From: Leptofilum sp050292445
Lineage (GTDB): Bacteria > Chloroflexota > Anaerolineae > Promineifilales > Promineifilaceae
Reading direction: 5' to 3'
DNA length: 11,089 bases
Assembly: GCA_050292445.1 (NCBI GenBank)
Contig: JBNKLQ010000210.1
Location: forward strand, 1 to 11,089
This document shows, in pieces, positions 1-7,414 of this stretch; positions within the stretch are counted from its first letter, which is position 1, and every line of letters starts with the position of its first letter. Under the pieces are notes generated by a model, which worked only from the letters and a program-made list of their open reading frames with translations, was not told the origin of the DNA and did not search any database. Both the position numbers and the translations under genes were made by a program.

Positions 1-65
1 GGCGCATCTGTTTTAGATGGCAAGATGGCGATGCTTATGATGTGGAAATTGCGGATTACCATTGA
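1..65 (+). CDS. higB: HigB-type toxin, C-terminal fragment (cut by window edge)
   Basis: Only the last 20 codons are inside the window, read in the frame that starts at base 3 and ends at TGA 63-65. The visible tail reads RICFRWQDGDAYDVEIADYH. It matches the conserved C-terminus of HigB/RelE-superfamily mRNA interferases (plasmid maintenance killer family), whose proteins typically end FRW-x-DGDAYDVEI-x-DYH. HigB cleaves translated mRNA on the ribosome and is held inactive by HigA. The stop codon lies 6 nt before the antitoxin start, and toxin-before-antitoxin is the normal order in higBA operons. The catalytic region is outside the window, so whether the toxin is intact cannot be judged. Confidence 0.85.
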   Translation, partial: RICFRWQDGDAYDVEIADYH

Positions 66-71
66 GGTGAA

Positions 72-380
72 ATGATGGACAATGAAAAATTAAATCCTGT
101 GCATCCTGGTGAGGTGCTTTTGGAAGAGTTTTTGAAGCCGATGGAACTAAGCCAAAATCGGTTGGCGTTGGATATTCGTGTTCCTGCCAGGCGAATTAAT
201 GAAATTGTGCACGGCAAACGGCGCATTACGGCCGATACTGCTTTGCGACTGGCACGTTACTTTGGCATGTCCCCCCAATTCTGGCTGGGCCTGCAAATGG
301 ATTATGATTTAGACGTGGCTTCTGATCAGCTTTCAGATCGCCTGGAAAAGGAAGTGATGGTCTACAGTACTGCCAGTTGA
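72..380 (+). CDS. higA: HigA-family antitoxin (XRE helix-turn-helix)
   Basis: A 102-residue protein of the HigA/VapI addiction-module antitoxin family. It should bind and neutralise HigB and repress the higBA promoter. The N-terminal NPVHPGEVLLEEFLKPM (residues 8-24) is the family signature. It is followed by an XRE-type helix-turn-helix at about residues 26-65, which includes LSQNRLA, the recognition stretch RVPARRINEIVHGKRRI and the closing ADTALRLARYFG. The conserved SPQFWLGLQ follows at 67-75. Length is typical. GAGG at 64-67 overlaps the higB stop region and sits 4 nt from ATG 72 and 7 nt from an in-frame ATG at 75. The second ATG may therefore be the real start, and coupling to higB translation is likely. 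The gene converges on the Nudix gene with a 9-nt gap. Confidence 0.93.
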   Translation: MMDNEKLNPVHPGEVLLEEFLKPMELSQNRLALDIRVPARRINEIVHGKRRITADTALRLARYFGMSPQFWLGLQMDYDLDVASDQLSDRLEKEVMVYSTAS

Positions 381-389
381 GTTGCACTC

Positions 390-1061
390 TTATTTCCAGG
401 CGAAATAAGGCTGCTCGAAGTGGGCGACGCGGGTTGGCTTGCCCAGGAGGCACACTTCGCGGAATTGGTACAGCATGGCGGCCGTGGGGGCGGCAATCCA
501 ACTCTTGCCAATGGGCATCAGCAAGACGGGTTCTTTGCTTTCGGGAATGTTGTGCAAGATGGGGGCATCTTCGCGCATTAACTCGGCGACGGGAATGCGG
601 TGGATGGACTGTACTTCGCCTGGATTGGGGCGGAGATCGGTGACCCGACCGCCCCAAACGACAACCGGTTTGATGGTGAAGCCAGACCGGGTGGTGTAAT
701 CATCCAAACGGCCGATCACCTGCTCCAGACCCAACTTCAAGCCAACCTCCTCTTCTAATTCGCGCACGGCCGTTTCTTCTGGCGTTTCCCCGGCGTCCAT
801 ACGACCCCCAGGCAAGGCCCACTGTCCGGCATGTTTTTTTAGTTTCATTGAGCGGCGCGTGAGCAAAACGGCCGCATGATCTTCCGAACCTGCTTCAAAC
901 GGAATCTCATACAGATCTGGCTTATGTGCCACGTGGACGATGGTGATGGCCACAGCTGCGGCTCGTTTGCCCTCAGGCAGTTTGCCTGACTGGAAGGGGA
1001 AGTGGCGCAGGTTGGTCGTGATGATGTGGCACAGTTCCTGATTGCATTTCAGGTGGCTCAT
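390..1061 (-). CDS. Nudix hydrolase, CoA pyrophosphatase (NudL)-like
   Basis: A 223-residue Nudix hydrolase. The Nudix box GX5EX7REUXEEXGU is complete at residues 86-108 (G86, E92, R100-E101, E104-E105, G107), so Mg2+-dependent cleavage of a nucleoside-diphosphate-linked substrate is expected. Just before it, residues 66-86 read LLTRRS, then KLKKHAGQ, then LPGG. This follows the LLTxRSx3Rx3Gx3FPGG signature of CoA-pyrophosphatase-type Nudix proteins with two conservative changes (R to K, F to L). That makes a CoA or acyl-CoA derivative the likely substrate, though this is inferred. No strong Shine-Dalgarno sequence precedes the ATG, so the exact start is less certain. The gene lies 61 nt downstream of the lipoprotein gene on the same strand and could share its transcript. 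Confidence 0.85.
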   Translation of the reverse strand: MSHLKCNQELCHIITTNLRHFPFQSGKLPEGKRAAAVAITIVHVAHKPDLYEIPFEAGSEDHAAVLLTRRSMKLKKHAGQWALPGGRMDAGETPEETAVRELEEEVGLKLGLEQVIGRLDDYTTRSGFTIKPVVVWGGRVTDLRPNPGEVQSIHRIPVAELMREDAPILHNIPESKEPVLLMPIGKSWIAAPTAAMLYQFREVCLLGKPTRVAHFEQPYFAWK

Positions 1062-1122
1062 GGGTTAATGGTAGCCGACTTTTACGGGAGTGCACAGGGG
1101 GCACCGTTTTCCCGCACAAAAC

Positions 1123-3333
1123 TTACGGCCGTTCCGCCAAAAATTCGCCAGTCGTCAGGTCCAGGTATTGGGTGTCATCGCTGGTTAACGGCCGTAACAC
1201 AAGCACGTCATCTACCCAGTCAATCGGTCGCCAGAAAGCGAGGTGGTCAGCAGGGTAGGTGGTAAGCCTGCCGGTTTCTATCGCCAGCGTGCCAATTGTC
1301 CAACCTTCTCCACAATACGCCTGCTGCGCGGCGAATGCCACTTGGGTGCCATCCGGCGAAAAGAGTAAACTGCCCGCAGCGGCGTTTGCGCCTGGCAAGG
1401 GGAATGAGACCATTTCTGTTTGATGGCTGTTCAAATCATACAGATAAAGCGTAAACTCATTGGTGAGACGGCCGCGTAAAAAGGCTACCCTTTGCCCGTC
1501 AGGTGACAATTTGTGGCCGATGCCCGCTGTATCTTCCAGCTTTGTTTGTGTCCCACTGCTTAAATCCACCTGCACCAAATCTCCACCACCGAAATAAATG
1601 CCGCAGCCGTCTGGCACCCCTCGATGATAGAAGTATAGAAACTGCTCGTCAGGTGAAAAAAAGAGCGGTTCGGCTAGTGTGTAGCCTAAGCCTTGGGTCG
1701 TTGGTTCGGTTAAAAGCGTATAGCCAGCTTCGCCATCTCGGCGTTGGACTGTGAGGGTTTCAGTCACGGTAACACCACCGCTAAGTTCGGCAATCCAGTT
1801 TTCACTGCTGAGCAGGATGTAATTGTCGTCAAAATTGGTGCGCTCTGCCTGGAGCGTTTCCAGGAGGAGGGGGATGATGGGATCATATGCCAACGTTTCA
1901 AAGGCCAGATAGCGCCCGCCCACATTGATGTAGGTAACGGCCGTATTCGTTTGCACGGCTGGATAGTTGGCAATGGTTATTTCTGTAAGGATCAGGCTAC
2001 TTCTAGCACCTGGTGGCGCACTGTTTTCGGCAATCGTCTTGGCCGAGAGGAAGCCAGCGCGATTGAAATAAGAACGGATGCGTAGTTGGGGTTCGCCGTC
2101 CTTATTGCGGATAGTTGTGGTGCCGTTGGTGTGTACGGCCGTCCAGCTGGCGGGCAGTTCCATTGAAAAATGGAGCACTTCGTCATTATATTCTGGCCCG
2201 ATGGCTGTTTCGTCCAGCGCAATCCAGGCTACAGGCCAGCCGTCGGGGGTAATTTCATAACTCTCCCAACTGCTTAAGTCATAAAGTTTCGTTCTAGGGA
2301 TTCCAGCGTGATAATACACGGCCAGCCAACGGCCGTTGGGGCTAAATTGAGGATTAGAGCCAGGACTTATCGAACGAACCTCTCCGGTTTCCGCATTCAA
2401 CATGTAGGTGGTGAAAGGTATCTCAGCTGAATTATCCCAGCCTCCTATGGCCACCCATTTTCCACCTGGTTGCCAGACCGGTGGCGGGGGCGGGCTATCC
2501 TGACCAATGGGCTGAAACTCAATATGATGCAACAGTTGCTCGTTCGTATCGTAAACGTCCAGATTACCACCTCGAGTAAGCGCAACCAAACGGCCGTCTG
2601 GAGAAAAGCTGCCGGAGAGAAAAGGCGGATATTCCGTTTCGGTCGTGTTTTGCCCATCCCAGCGAAGCACTTTTTCATTACCAGGTACAAGGACGTACTC
2701 ATCGGGTGAAATGACGGGCTGGCCAAATGATTTGTCGGTTAAGAGCTGATACTCAGAGCCGTCGAGGCGAACGGCCGTTAACGGCCAGATACTTTGCCCA
2801 CCAATGCCCGGTTCACCCGATTCAACCAGCAGCCAATTATCCACTTGCCCCCAAATGCGGCGCACAGTGCGATTTGGCAGTTTGATAAATAACTCAGTTT
2901 TGGTTGAGCAACGATCTCCGATCGTTAACTGCCCATCTTCGACTGAAAACATTTGAAAGTTGGGAGCAGGGTAGACGGAGAAGAAGGTGGGGAGAGACGG
3001 CCGTTCACAAGGCAAAATCCGTCGTGTACCTTCTCCCTCAAAGATGAGGTACTCAACATTGTTTTCGTAGATCAGCCCATCGGCTGCGTTGAGAGGCGGT
3101 GGTGGGTTAGGCGTAGCCGTGGGGATGTGCGTTGGTACCGGTGTAGGCGATGGCAGCGCTGTGGGGTTTGCCGTTGGCGATGAAATTACTGTTGAGCTGC
3201 TTTGGGTTGCTGCAACTGTGGCTACATCTGGTGTTGGTGTCGTGGAGGGCGTTTCTGTGAGAGTTTGCGGCTCCTCCGGCGTGCAGCCTGCCAAAATGAG
3301 TAAAATCCAGGAGAAGAAAAATATTCGTTTCAT
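1123..3333 (-). CDS. Lipoprotein with WD40-like (TolB-type) beta-propeller and an inserted PsbP-like segment
   Basis: A 736-residue predicted lipoprotein. The N-terminus MKRIFFFSWILLILAGC is a type II signal peptide with lipobox LAGC (residues 14-17) and lipidation at Cys17, so it should be exported and membrane-anchored. Residues 18-80 form a Thr/Pro/Ser-rich linker ending in a Pro run. Propeller-type blades follow, marked by SPDG-like motifs at about 209, 243, 330, 559, 609 and 658. Between the two groups of blades, residues 385-498 begin LHFSMELPASW and lack blade motifs. They resemble the 'F-x-x-x-P-x-x-W' opening of PsbP/DcrB-like domains (inference). GAGGTGATTA directly upstream gives a strong ribosome binding site that lies inside an inverted repeat. 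The substrate or partner is unknown, and no catalytic motif was recognised. The Nudix gene follows on the same strand. Confidence 0.8.
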   Translation of the reverse strand: MKRIFFFSWILLILAGCTPEEPQTLTETPSTTPTPDVATVAATQSSSTVISSPTANPTALPSPTPVPTHIPTATPNPPPPLNAADGLIYENNVEYLIFEGEGTRRILPCERPSLPTFFSVYPAPNFQMFSVEDGQLTIGDRCSTKTELFIKLPNRTVRRIWGQVDNWLLVESGEPGIGGQSIWPLTAVRLDGSEYQLLTDKSFGQPVISPDEYVLVPGNEKVLRWDGQNTTETEYPPFLSGSFSPDGRLVALTRGGNLDVYDTNEQLLHHIEFQPIGQDSPPPPPVWQPGGKWVAIGGWDNSAEIPFTTYMLNAETGEVRSISPGSNPQFSPNGRWLAVYYHAGIPRTKLYDLSSWESYEITPDGWPVAWIALDETAIGPEYNDEVLHFSMELPASWTAVHTNGTTTIRNKDGEPQLRIRSYFNRAGFLSAKTIAENSAPPGARSSLILTEITIANYPAVQTNTAVTYINVGGRYLAFETLAYDPIIPLLLETLQAERTNFDDNYILLSSENWIAELSGGVTVTETLTVQRRDGEAGYTLLTEPTTQGLGYTLAEPLFFSPDEQFLYFYHRGVPDGCGIYFGGGDLVQVDLSSGTQTKLEDTAGIGHKLSPDGQRVAFLRGRLTNEFTLYLYDLNSHQTEMVSFPLPGANAAAGSLLFSPDGTQVAFAAQQAYCGEGWTIGTLAIETGRLTTYPADHLAFWRPIDWVDDVLVLRPLTSDDTQYLDLTTGEFLAERP

Positions 3334-3334
3334 T

Positions 3335-3393
3335 TAATCACCTCAAGAGACAGTTACAATCTGCTTCCATTGTATGACAAAGAGGTGATTATA
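3335..3393 (-). promoter_or_regulatory. Inverted repeat covering the lipoprotein ribosome binding site, overlapping a TATAAT box
   Basis: On the minus strand, TAATCACCTC (3391-3382) is the exact reverse complement of GAGGTGATTA (3344-3335), which contains the Shine-Dalgarno sequence one base before the ATG at 3333. A second stem, TACAAT/ATTGTA with an 8-nt loop, nests between the arms. In RNA the outer 10-bp stem would hide the ribosome binding site. However, a perfect TATAAT (minus strand, 3393-3388) overlaps the upstream arm. A transcript starting from that box would lack the arm, and in that case the repeat could instead be a protein operator. No convincing -35 box was found at the usual spacing. 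Confidence 0.5.
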
Positions 3394-3535
3394 AACTTCC
3401 ATCCAGGCAATCATTTCTATACCGTTCACCTATGGGATGGGATTTTGGTTATACGGCCGTTTTCAATTCCCCCATCGTAAAAAGTGCCTGGAGATGCAGA
3501 CTAGCATCGGCTAAATTCTTGCTATAGACCTACCC

Positions 3536-3656
3536 TTGTCATGTTGAGCGAAGCGAAACATCCCTGCGGTGAACTAGTTACCAGAACCCGTTTTCGCGGG
3601 TGAGATTGTTGGCCACCGGAGTTTAGAGGGATTCTTCGCTGCGCTCAGAATGACAA
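3536..3656. repeat. REP-like element: two inverted 30-nt arms, each a hairpin
   Basis: The left arm (3536-3565) and the reverse complement of the right arm (3627-3656) agree at 25 of 30 positions. Each arm folds on itself. The left arm has a 5-bp stem ATGTT/AACAT around an 11-nt loop (3546-3556). The right arm has ATTCT/AGAAT around an 11-nt loop (3636-3646). Four of the five differences between the arms are paired changes within these stems. The 61-nt spacer holds a third small stem, ACCCG/CGGGT (3586-3590, 3597-3601). The core resembles the GAGCG-AGCGAA repeats scattered through intergenic regions of many bacteria (from memory). No transposase is nearby. Confidence 0.75.
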
Positions 3657-3700
3657 CAATTGAGGCTTGCTTGGGTGCCGGGGTTGCCAAATATGGGAGT

Positions 3701-4879
3701 TTACATTGCAAAAAGCTGGCTGACTTTGCGGACTTTTCCCACAACTGCGGGCATGGCTTGGATGACGTGGTCGATGTCGGCGGAACTGTTTTGGCTGCCG
3801 ACGGTGAAGCGCAGGCCGCCTGTGGTCCAGGCGGGGTCCAGGCCAATGGTTTCCAGGATGGCGGACGGTTTGGGGTCACCGGTTTTGCAGGCGGAGCCGC
3901 TGCTGGCGCTGATGCCAGCCATGTCCAGATGCATGAGCAGGTCGTTGCCGCTCATGTTTTTCAGGGCGAAGCTGGCGTGGTGGGGCAGCCGCTCTGTAGG
4001 GTGGCCGGTGAGGATGATTTCTTCGGCCGACACCACATCCATGACGCCTGCAATGAGCTGATCTCGCAGGCTGGTGTAGTGGGCGACCCGTTCTTCGATG
4101 TTGTTTTGGGCTAACTGGAATGCCTCGGCGGCACCGACGGCGAAGGCAACATTGACCGTGCCAGAGCGACGGCCGTCTTCCTGCCCACCGCCTGTTAACG
4201 AAGAAACCAGCTCAATCCCTTCCCGTACATACAAAATCCCTACGCCTTTGGGGCCATAAAATTTATGAGGCGCCATGCTGAGCAGGTCGATGGGCATGGT
4301 GGCCATGTCCCAGCGGGTGGTGGCTGCCGCTTGCACCGCGTCCGTGTGGAAGAGGATGCCATGTTCATGGGCCAGCGCGCCAATCTGCTGGATGGGCTGC
4401 ATGGTGCCGATTTCGTTGTTGGCGGCCATTATGGAGATGAGGGCCGTGTCGGGCCGGATGGCGGTAGCAACGTCGTCTACAGAAACACGGCCGTATTTAT
4501 CCACCCCCAAAATCGTCAGGTCAAAGTTGAAATGGTCGCGCAGTTGAACGGCCGTTTCCAAAACGGCCTCGTGCTCAATGGCGCTGGTGATCAGATGGTT
4601 GCCCGTATTTTTTTTGCGCGCCGCCCACATCACGCCGCGAATGGCCAAATTGTCGCTTTCCGAACCGCAACCGGTGAAAACAATCTCTTTGGCTTGCGCA
4701 TTCATCAATTGGGCAATGGTGAGTCGCGCTTCATCCAGGGCAAATCCGGCGGAACGGCCGTGCGCGTGCGACGATGACGGATTGCCGTAATGGTCCGTCC
4801 AAAACGGCAGCATTTTTTCAATAACCTGGGGATGTACCGGCGTGGAAGCGCCGTGATCGAGGTAGATGTGTGTTGACAT
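3701..4879 (-). CDS. Cysteine desulfurase (IscS/NifS family)
   Basis: A 392-residue PLP-dependent class V aminotransferase-fold enzyme that takes sulfur from L-cysteine as a persulfide for Fe-S cluster or thio-cofactor assembly. Visible family motifs are YLDHGASTPV (6-15), NPSSSHAHGR (33-42), TGCGSESDN (69-77), the cofactor-stacking His in IEHEAV (H103), NNEIGT (154-159), HTDAVQ (178-183; D180 contacts the PLP pyridine nitrogen), SMAPHKFYGPKG with the Schiff-base Lys206, GGGQEDGRRSGT (230-241), and the persulfide-forming Cys331 in SSGSACKTGDPKPS. All key residues are present and length is normal. The family usually has GGGQERG at 230-236, so the Asp is a small deviation. No IscU, NifU or MnmA partner lies in the window, so the specific sulfur acceptor is unknown. 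The ATG lacks a clear Shine-Dalgarno sequence. An inverted repeat ends 14 nt upstream. Confidence 0.95.
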   Translation of the reverse strand: MSTHIYLDHGASTPVHPQVIEKMLPFWTDHYGNPSSSHAHGRSAGFALDEARLTIAQLMNAQAKEIVFTGCGSESDNLAIRGVMWAARKKNTGNHLITSAIEHEAVLETAVQLRDHFNFDLTILGVDKYGRVSVDDVATAIRPDTALISIMAANNEIGTMQPIQQIGALAHEHGILFHTDAVQAAATTRWDMATMPIDLLSMAPHKFYGPKGVGILYVREGIELVSSLTGGGQEDGRRSGTVNVAFAVGAAEAFQLAQNNIEERVAHYTSLRDQLIAGVMDVVSAEEIILTGHPTERLPHHASFALKNMSGNDLLMHLDMAGISASSGSACKTGDPKPSAILETIGLDPAWTTGGLRFTVGSQNSSADIDHVIQAMPAVVGKVRKVSQLFAM

Positions 4880-4893
4880 ACGCTAGGACCGAT

Positions 4894-4954
4894 AGACCCC
4901 AAGGGTTTTGCCTGTTACTATTTTGAAATCAGACGAATCAAACCCTTGGGGTCT
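4894..4954 (-). repeat. 15-bp perfect inverted repeat with 31-nt loop (copy 1 of a family)
   Basis: The arms are AGACCCCAAGGGTTT (4894-4908) and its exact reverse complement (4940-4954), separated by 31 nt. The element fills most of the 81-nt gap between the kinase stop and the cysteine desulfurase start on the same strand. It ends 14 nt before the start codon. No U-run follows it in the direction of transcription, so it is not a standard intrinsic terminator. A second copy with the same geometry occurs at 9652-9712. Confidence 0.9.
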
Positions 4955-4960
4955 TTGTTT

Positions 4961-7048
4961 CTAAACTTCGGCGATGGGGAGTTTTACCGTAAAAGTTGTT
5001 CCCTTGCCCGCCGTGCTTTTTACTTGAATGGTGCCATTATAATTCTCGACAGCGACTTTGACCATGTAGAGACCCAGCCCGGTGCCAGCAATGCCCCGCT
5101 CAACGGCCGTTTGCGCCCGGAAAAAACGGCCGAACAAATTGGGCAGTGCCTGCCGGGGAATGCCAATCCCATCATCCTTCACCTGCACCACAACCTGGCC
5201 ATCTTCAGGATACGCTTCCACGCGCACTGTGCCGGACAGCGTGAACTTCACCGCGTTGTCGATCAGATTTTTGAAAATGAGATGATACGTATCCTGGTTG
5301 CCCAGCACCGCAGGCATGTCGCTGGTGATGCGCTGGCGGAAGGTGAGACCCTTTTCGGTGGCTCGGTCAGCCAGTTGAGGCAAAATTTCGTCGAACAGGT
5401 CGTTGAGGCTCACCAAATCGTTGCTGCGCTGGAATTCGCTGGCTTCCATCTTCACCACTTCCAGCATCTGGCGCACCATCTTTTGCAGCCGGTCGCTTTC
5501 TCGCTCGATGACGCCCAGGAAGCGGTCGGCTTTCTCTTTTTGCTGGGCTTTGCCTTCACGCAGCAGACGAGCATACATCAAAATGGTGGCCAGCGGTGTG
5601 CGGAGTTCGTGGATGATGCCGTGGAAAAAGTCGTCGCGCAGCCGTTCCACTTCCCGAATTTGGCTCAGGTCGCTAAAGACAAAAATCATCTCCGTCACCT
5701 CACCGTTTTCGTCGCGGATGGGGGCACCGCTCAGCAAAATGGGGACCGTGCCGCCGCCTTCCTGGCTCATTTCGGTGGCTAACTGGGGATACTCTTCGTT
5801 TACATCAAGGATGCGCTGCATGAATTCGTTGAGGCTGTTATTGGTGAGGCGAATCATGTCGTTGGCTTTGTGGCCCAACAGTGAGGGCAAATCGCGGAAC
5901 AGCAGGCTGAGCAAGGAGTCGTTGGCGTGGGTGATGAGGCCAGCGGCATCCACGGTCATCATGCCTTCAGACATGTTGGCGAAAATGGTTTCAATGCGGC
6001 GTTTTTCGGCCAGTACGGCCGTATGCAAACTGGCATTCTCAATCGCTGCCGCCAGCGGCCCGCCAATCGCTTGCAGCAGACGCAAATCGTTTTCGTTGAA
6101 AACCCCGTTTTGCTTGTTAATTGCCTGCAAAATACCGATCACCCGATCCTCAATTTGCAACGGGATACAAATCATGTTGTTTGTCTGAAAACCTGACTGC
6201 CGATCCACGCGGGAGTAAAAGCGTTTGTCCGAATAGACATCGTTGATGATGAGCGCTTGGCGATTATCGGAAACCCAACCGGCGATTCCTTGCCCCTTCT
6301 TCAGGCGAATGGTGGGCAAATCTTTAAACAAATCCCCCATGAGCATATCCACAAAGATGATGTCGCCGGAGGGCTGCTCGATTAGGCCGACGGAGACGGA
6401 GCCGACGTTGAGGGTGCGGCGCACCGGTTCCATGAGCTGGCGGTAAATGTTTTGCAGGCTCAAGGTGGAGGTGAGGGCGTAGCTAATCTCGGAAACCACG
6501 GCAAACTCAATGTCTTGCCGTCCAACGGTCTGGCGCAGGTAGGCCCGATCCAGCCCCATCGTGACGTGGGTGGCTAAGGCCGCCATGTTTTCCGGATCGG
6601 TAAGGGGGTGTTCATCATCGGGATCAATCAGGCAGAGAATGCCGGGTGGAGTGACAGGGGCGTAGCGGCCTGGTGCGGGCAGCGGCACGGCCATGATGCG
6701 TTCACGAGGCAACTGCCACAGCTCGCTGCGAATGAGTTCGGCCGGTGGCTGATTGAATTTTTCCTGCATGGTGGGCTTTTCGGCTGCCAAGAAGCTGGCA
6801 AAGGAGGCGTGTTCTTTATTCCAACGGGTTTGCTGGAGACGGCCGTCTTTGTCACAAATCCACACGTCAAAATATTTTCTCTGTGGATCGCTGACGCCGA
6901 CAATGGTGGTGGTTTGGGTGAAAACGGCCGTTTCGTTGGCCACAACGGCACAAACCCCGTGGGCATCAAAAATATTCAGCAGCTCATCAGCTAACTTCTG
7001 CCATAAACTGTGAATTTGGTTGGAATCGATGGATAAAGTCTCACTCAT
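4961..7048 (-). CDS. Cytoplasmic sensor histidine kinase (GAF-GAF-PAS-HisKA-HATPase)
   Basis: A 695-residue histidine kinase with no signal peptide or membrane segment. A divergent GAF-like region spans about 10-170. A clearer GAF domain spans about 185-340 and includes KGQGIAGWVSDNRQALIINDV and IGILQAINKQ. A PAS domain spans about 347-465, opening IFANMSEGMMTVDAAGLITHAN. The HisKA domain has the phospho-acceptor His480 in FFHGIIHELRTPL. The ATPase domain shows the N box (N594-N598 in KNLIDNAVKF), G1 box DDGIGI (625-630), F box FGRFFRA (639-645) and G2 box GTGLGL (655-660). All catalytic boxes are intact. It should autophosphorylate in response to a soluble ligand or redox cue, which is not known. 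There is no response regulator in the window, so it is an orphan kinase here. A good promoter lies upstream at 7110-7138. Confidence 0.93.
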   Translation of the reverse strand: MSETLSIDSNQIHSLWQKLADELLNIFDAHGVCAVVANETAVFTQTTTIVGVSDPQRKYFDVWICDKDGRLQQTRWNKEHASFASFLAAEKPTMQEKFNQPPAELIRSELWQLPRERIMAVPLPAPGRYAPVTPPGILCLIDPDDEHPLTDPENMAALATHVTMGLDRAYLRQTVGRQDIEFAVVSEISYALTSTLSLQNIYRQLMEPVRRTLNVGSVSVGLIEQPSGDIIFVDMLMGDLFKDLPTIRLKKGQGIAGWVSDNRQALIINDVYSDKRFYSRVDRQSGFQTNNMICIPLQIEDRVIGILQAINKQNGVFNENDLRLLQAIGGPLAAAIENASLHTAVLAEKRRIETIFANMSEGMMTVDAAGLITHANDSLLSLLFRDLPSLLGHKANDMIRLTNNSLNEFMQRILDVNEEYPQLATEMSQEGGGTVPILLSGAPIRDENGEVTEMIFVFSDLSQIREVERLRDDFFHGIIHELRTPLATILMYARLLREGKAQQKEKADRFLGVIERESDRLQKMVRQMLEVVKMEASEFQRSNDLVSLNDLFDEILPQLADRATEKGLTFRQRITSDMPAVLGNQDTYHLIFKNLIDNAVKFTLSGTVRVEAYPEDGQVVVQVKDDGIGIPRQALPNLFGRFFRAQTAVERGIAGTGLGLYMVKVAVENYNGTIQVKSTAGKGTTFTVKLPIAEV

Positions 7049-7414
7049 GTGTGCTTAATTATGATGGCGAATTTGTTGGTTCTCAAGGCAAATCATTTAC
7101 ATCTTGAAGTTTATAACCGGGGGCACCCATATTGGCAAGAGGACATTCGGTATAAATTTATTGACTTTTTAGCTATTGGCAATGTGCCACACCTGTACCG
7201 GAGCGGATTTTGTGACATTTGGCATATAGTTTAGGGTGAAATGTGGTTGCCCGAACGCCTTAGCTTCTGTATAGTCTTCCATAGTGTCTTCTGACCAATA
7301 CTTAAAAAAGTTGACAAAGATTCTCTAGGTCAGATCACAAGCCCACTGTACCTGCAAACGCGCAAATTAACAATCCCAGGAAGAATTCCTAACTTATCTT
7401 TATAAGGAGTGAAA
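7049..7414. other. Divergent intergenic region between kinase and enolase
   Basis: This 366-nt region holds the kinase promoter (7110-7138) and the leader of enolase. For enolase, a perfect TTGACA preceded by an A-run is at 7311-7316, but no good -10 hexamer lies 15-18 nt downstream, so the enolase promoter is only suggested. A 61-codon GTG-initiated open frame (7049-7234) has no ribosome binding site and no recognisable features, and was judged not to be a gene. No structured RNA was recognised. Confidence 0.5.
7110..7138 (-). promoter_or_regulatory. Sigma70-type promoter for the histidine kinase
   Basis: On the minus strand, TTGCCA (7138-7133) and TATAAA (7115-7110) are separated by exactly 17 nt. 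Each box matches the consensus at five of six positions. The predicted transcript start lies near 7103, giving a leader of about 55 nt before the ATG at 7048. No clear Shine-Dalgarno sequence was found in that leader. This is a sequence match only. Confidence 0.55.

Larger units (their letters stand above)
3334..3700. other. Intergenic region with leader inverted repeat and REP-like element
   Basis: This 367-nt gap lies upstream of the lipoprotein and downstream of the cysteine desulfurase. It contains the leader inverted repeat near 3335-3391, one intergenic ACGGCCGT octamer (3453-3460), and a REP-like inverted pair at 3536-3656. No credible gene was found. The reading frames that cross the REP-like arms translate to LSAAKNP-type peptides, which are a by-product of the repeat. 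Confidence 0.7.

Noticed and set aside
389..409. 8-bp hairpin CTTATTTC/GAAATAAG between the convergent higA and Nudix genes
   Set aside because: The stem is AT-rich and overlaps the Nudix stop codon. There is no T-run on either strand, so it is not supported as a terminator.
3574..3879. 101-codon minus-strand frame crossing the REP-like element
   Set aside because: It overlaps the end of the cysteine desulfurase gene, and part of it is the translated repeat (SAAKNP), a common artefact.
4894..4954. Intrinsic terminator for the kinase gene
   Set aside because: The stem is perfect, but the 31-nt loop is too long and no U-tract follows on the transcribed strand.
5403..6188. Long plus-strand open frames opposite the histidine kinase and the cysteine desulfurase
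   Set aside because: They lie antisense to genes with complete catalytic motifs and have no recognisable protein features; they are coding shadows.
7049..7234. 61-codon GTG-initiated open frame upstream of enolase
   Set aside because: It lacks a ribosome binding site, has no recognisable motif, starts directly against the kinase start codon and overlaps that gene's promoter boxes.
7409..7414. Enolase start at GTG 7409
   Set aside because: This codon overlaps the AAGGAG Shine-Dalgarno sequence. ATG 7415 has correct spacing and gives the standard N-terminus.
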